A DNA stretch of 8,449 nt from Dehalococcoidia bacterium. GTDB lineage: Bacteria > Chloroflexota > Dehalococcoidia > Dehalococcoidales > UBA5760. Positions 6,806 through 8,449 of the stretch are shown piece after piece. Within the stretch, counting starts at the first letter, position 1. Every line of letters starts with the position of its first letter. A model generated the notes under the pieces. The model saw only the letters and a list, made by a program, of their open reading frames with translations. It did no database searches and was not told where the DNA came from. The stretch spans positions 1 through 8,449 of the forward strand of contig DAOWDD010000014.1 of the NCBI GenBank assembly GCA_030639215.1. The letters run 5' to 3'. The translations under genes and the position numbers were made by a program.

Positions 6806-6849
6806 TTTATCGAGCGCTGGATATATAGTATAATTTTTCTTCGTATAAT
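6806..6849 (+). promoter_or_regulatory. Candidate promoter(s) for the carboxyltransferase gene
   Basis: Two perfect TATAAT boxes lie at 6829-6834 and 6844-6849 in an AT-rich stretch. The first has a weak -35 (TTTATC, 6806-6811) at 17 bp; the second has none that I can see. Transcription would run toward the gene at 6957 with a leader of about 100-115 nt, which includes the direct repeats. This promoter is back to back with the amidohydrolase promoter. Confidence 0.45.
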
Positions 6850-6898
6850 GATATAGTGATGGGTAGATTTTTATTCTAAAAACAGAGGTAGAAACAAA

Positions 6899-6950
6899 GG
6901 GATTAATTGAACAAACGAGGCTAGGGATTAATTGAACTGACGGGGATTAA
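6899..6950 (+). repeat. Tandem direct repeat upstream of the carboxyltransferase gene
   Basis: GGGATTAATTGAAC occurs exactly at 6899-6912 and again at 6924-6937, a 25-bp period. Similarity continues past the core (ACG at the same offset, then GG). A third partial copy, GGGATTAA, sits at 6943-6950 and runs into the SD. The two full copies and the partial one lie between the promoter boxes and the start codon. They could be operator sites, a leader RNA element, or a remnant of a mobile-element end. Confidence 0.75.
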
Positions 6951-6956
6951 GGAGAA

Positions 6957-8449
6957 ATGATAGAACAACCGGATGATAAACAGGTAAAGGATGAGTTACT
7001 TGCTGACCTTAAAAGGCGGCGGGAAAAGATCAGGGAGATGGGGGGGAGCAAGAATGTTGAGAAGCAGAGGGAGCGTGGCAAGTTAACCGCCCGCGAGCGA
7101 ATTGACCGGCTGCTGGATGAGGGAACTTTTTGTGAGATTGGTATGTTCGCCACCAACCGGGGTACTGCCTTCGGTATGGATAAGATAACGGTACCCGCCG
7201 ACGGAGTGATTACCGGCTACGGCAAGATTGACGGCAGGAAGGTGTATGTCTACGCTCAGGACTTTACCTCGGTCGGGGGTAGCCTTTCCGAAATACACGC
7301 CGCCAAAATATGCCGCGTACTCGACGGCGCGGCTAAGGCGGGCTGCCCTGTCATCGGCATCAATGACTCCGGGGGCGCCAGGATTCAGGATGGCGTGGAT
7401 GCCCTGGCCGGCTACGGCCAGATATTCTTTCGAAACTCGATATTCTCCGGAGTAATCCCGCAGATATGTGCCATTATGGGCCCCTGTGCCGGCGGCGGTG
7501 TATACTCCCCGGCGTTGATGGACTTCATTTTTATGGTAAAGGGCACCAGCCATGCCTTTATCACCGGCCCGCAGGTAGTCAAGGCGGTTATGGGAGAGGA
7601 AATCAGCCAGGAGGAGCTTGGCGGCGCTACTGTAGCGCAAAAGAAGGCGGGGGTCGCCTGCCGCTCTGAAGCCAGTGAGGAGAAGTGCCTGGAGAGCATC
7701 AAGGAACTGCTTGGCTATCTGCCTTCCAGCAATCGAGATGCACCGAGGCGGGTTGACTGGGGAGATGACCCGACCCGCAGCGACCCTGCCCTGTTTGATA
7801 TTGTTCCGGCCAACCCCAGCAAGCCGTATGATATGCACAAGCTCATCGAGCTGATATTTGACCGGAGGCCAGATGGTAAGAAGAACTACTTTGAGACCTT
7901 TCCTCTCTTTGCCACCAATATCATCACCTGTTTTGCCCGGCTTAACGGGTGGACGGTGGGTATCATCGCCCAGCAGCCGATGTCAAAGGCGGGCGCACTG
8001 GATATCGATGCCTGCGATAAGGCATCCCGTTTTATCCGCTTCTGTGATGCCTTTAGTATCCCGCTGATCAACCTGGTTGATGTCCCCGGCTATCTGCCCG
8101 GCACCGACCAGGAGTGGGGAGGAATAATCAGGCATGGCGCCAAGATGCTCTACGCCTACTCGGAGGCGGTGGTGCCCAAGATTACCCTCACTATCAGGAA
8201 GGCATACGGAGGATCCTATCTTGGCATGTGCTGCAAGGACCTCGGTGCCGATACTGTGTTCTGCTGGCCGACCACGGAGCTGGCGGTGATGGGGTCGGAG
8301 GGAGCGGCGGTGATAATATTCCGTAAAGAACTGGAGAAGGCGGAGGACCCCCGGGCGCTGCTTCAGGAGAAGATAAGGGAATACCGCACCACCTTTGCCA
8401 ACCCTTATCGGGCCGCCGAGAACCTGCATATCGACGATGTCATTGAGCC
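6957..8449 (+). CDS. Acyl-CoA carboxylase carboxyltransferase subunit (PccB/MmdA type; 3' end outside window)
   Basis: The frame is open for 497 codons to the window edge. The family is about 515-520 residues long, so only about 20 should be missing. It transfers carboxyl groups between biotin and an acyl-CoA: propionyl-CoA carboxylase beta, methylmalonyl-CoA decarboxylase alpha or the transcarboxylase 12S subunit. The N-terminal half has KLTARERIDRLLDEGTF (42-58), the oxyanion-type loop NDSGGARIQDGVDALAGYG (136-154) and MGPCAGGGVYSPAL (174-187). The C-terminal half has PMSKAGALDIDACDKASRFI (341-360), LVDVPGYLPGTDQEWGG (373-389), RKAYGGSYLGM (414-424) and WPTTELAVMGSEGAA (437-451). The hydrophobic Leu at 422, where propionyl-specific PccB has Asp, leaves the acyl-CoA preference open. 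The ATG has AAGGAG only 2 nt upstream, but the N-terminus fits the family. Partner biotin or decarboxylase subunits would be expected downstream. Confidence 0.94.
   Translation, partial: MIEQPDDKQVKDELLADLKRRREKIREMGGSKNVEKQRERGKLTARERIDRLLDEGTFCEIGMFATNRGTAFGMDKITVPADGVITGYGKIDGRKVYVYAQDFTSVGGSLSEIHAAKICRVLDGAAKAGCPVIGINDSGGARIQDGVDALAGYGQIFFRNSIFSGVIPQICAIMGPCAGGGVYSPALMDFIFMVKGTSHAFITGPQVVKAVMGEEISQEELGGATVAQKKAGVACRSEASEEKCLESIKELLGYLPSSNRDAPRRVDWGDDPTRSDPALFDIVPANPSKPYDMHKLIELIFDRRPDGKKNYFETFPLFATNIITCFARLNGWTVGIIAQQPMSKAGALDIDACDKASRFIRFCDAFSIPLINLVDVPGYLPGTDQEWGGIIRHGAKMLYAYSEAVVPKITLTIRKAYGGSYLGMCCKDLGADTVFCWPTTELAVMGSEGAAVIIFRKELEKAEDPRALLQEKIREYRTTFANPYRAAENLHIDDVIE

Noticed and set aside
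7083..7838. A 251-codon open frame on the minus strand
   Set aside because: It lies wholly antisense to the well-supported carboxyltransferase gene and has no recognisable motif.
1..8449. A novel defence, toxin-antitoxin or mobile-element system
   Set aside because: No transposase, integrase, restriction, toxin or phage gene is visible. The HNH protein lacks any such partner, and the DnaC/IstB-like ATPase sits with dnaB rather than with an IstA-type transposase.

Overview
This 8.4 kb window looks like ordinary bacterial chromosome. Genes are tightly packed, Shine-Dalgarno (SD) sequences are AGGAG-like, sigma70-type promoter boxes can be seen, and base composition is moderately GC-rich. There is no sign of phage, transposase, CRISPR, tRNA or rRNA. 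The order rplI - dnaB - DnaD-like - DnaC/DnaI-like ATPase, together with a RicT/PSP1 protein, an HNH protein of the MNRSVLVLNQNYEPL type, an M20 amidohydrolase and a biotin-dependent carboxyltransferase, reminds me of Chloroflexota, perhaps a Dehalococcoidia-related lineage. That assignment is inference from protein character, not a search result.

Layout. (1) Bases 1-726, plus strand: the 3' part of a RicT/YaaT (PSP1-domain) gene whose 5' end lies outside the window. (2) Bases 753-1256, minus strand: a small HNH endonuclease-family protein, convergent with ricT. (3) Bases 1343-5444, minus strand: a compact replication operon read rplI, dnaB, a DnaD-domain protein, then a helicase-loader-type ATPase. 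rplI and dnaB are one base apart, dnaB and the DnaD gene share an ATGA overlap, and the DnaD and ATPase genes overlap by 83 bp. A good promoter (TTGCCG, 16 bp, TATAAT) lies just upstream of rplI. (4) Bases 5529-6716, minus strand: an M20-family metallo-amidohydrolase with its own candidate promoter. (5) Bases 6717-6956: a 240-bp divergent intergenic region with back-to-back promoter boxes, a small palindrome, and a 14-bp sequence repeated directly with a 25-bp period. (6) Bases 6957-8449, plus strand: a nearly complete acyl-CoA carboxylase carboxyltransferase (PccB/MmdA type) that runs off the right edge.

The most unusual gene is the putative helicase loader. It carries two complete AAA+ modules in tandem, about 60% identical to each other over 102 residues with no gaps, behind a Cys-rich N-terminus. 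Module 1 has lost the usual polar sensor-1 stretch that module 2 keeps. The operon would supply the replicative helicase (DnaB), a DnaD-type primosome adaptor and a double-headed loader from one transcript that starts with a ribosomal protein gene. The second oddity is ribosomal protein L9, which has a roughly 70-residue Glu/Lys/Ala/Thr tail built of 20-residue repeats. The DNA behind the tail is an almost pure polypurine tract that also keeps the dnaB frame open upstream of its true start. I saw no defence or mobile system.
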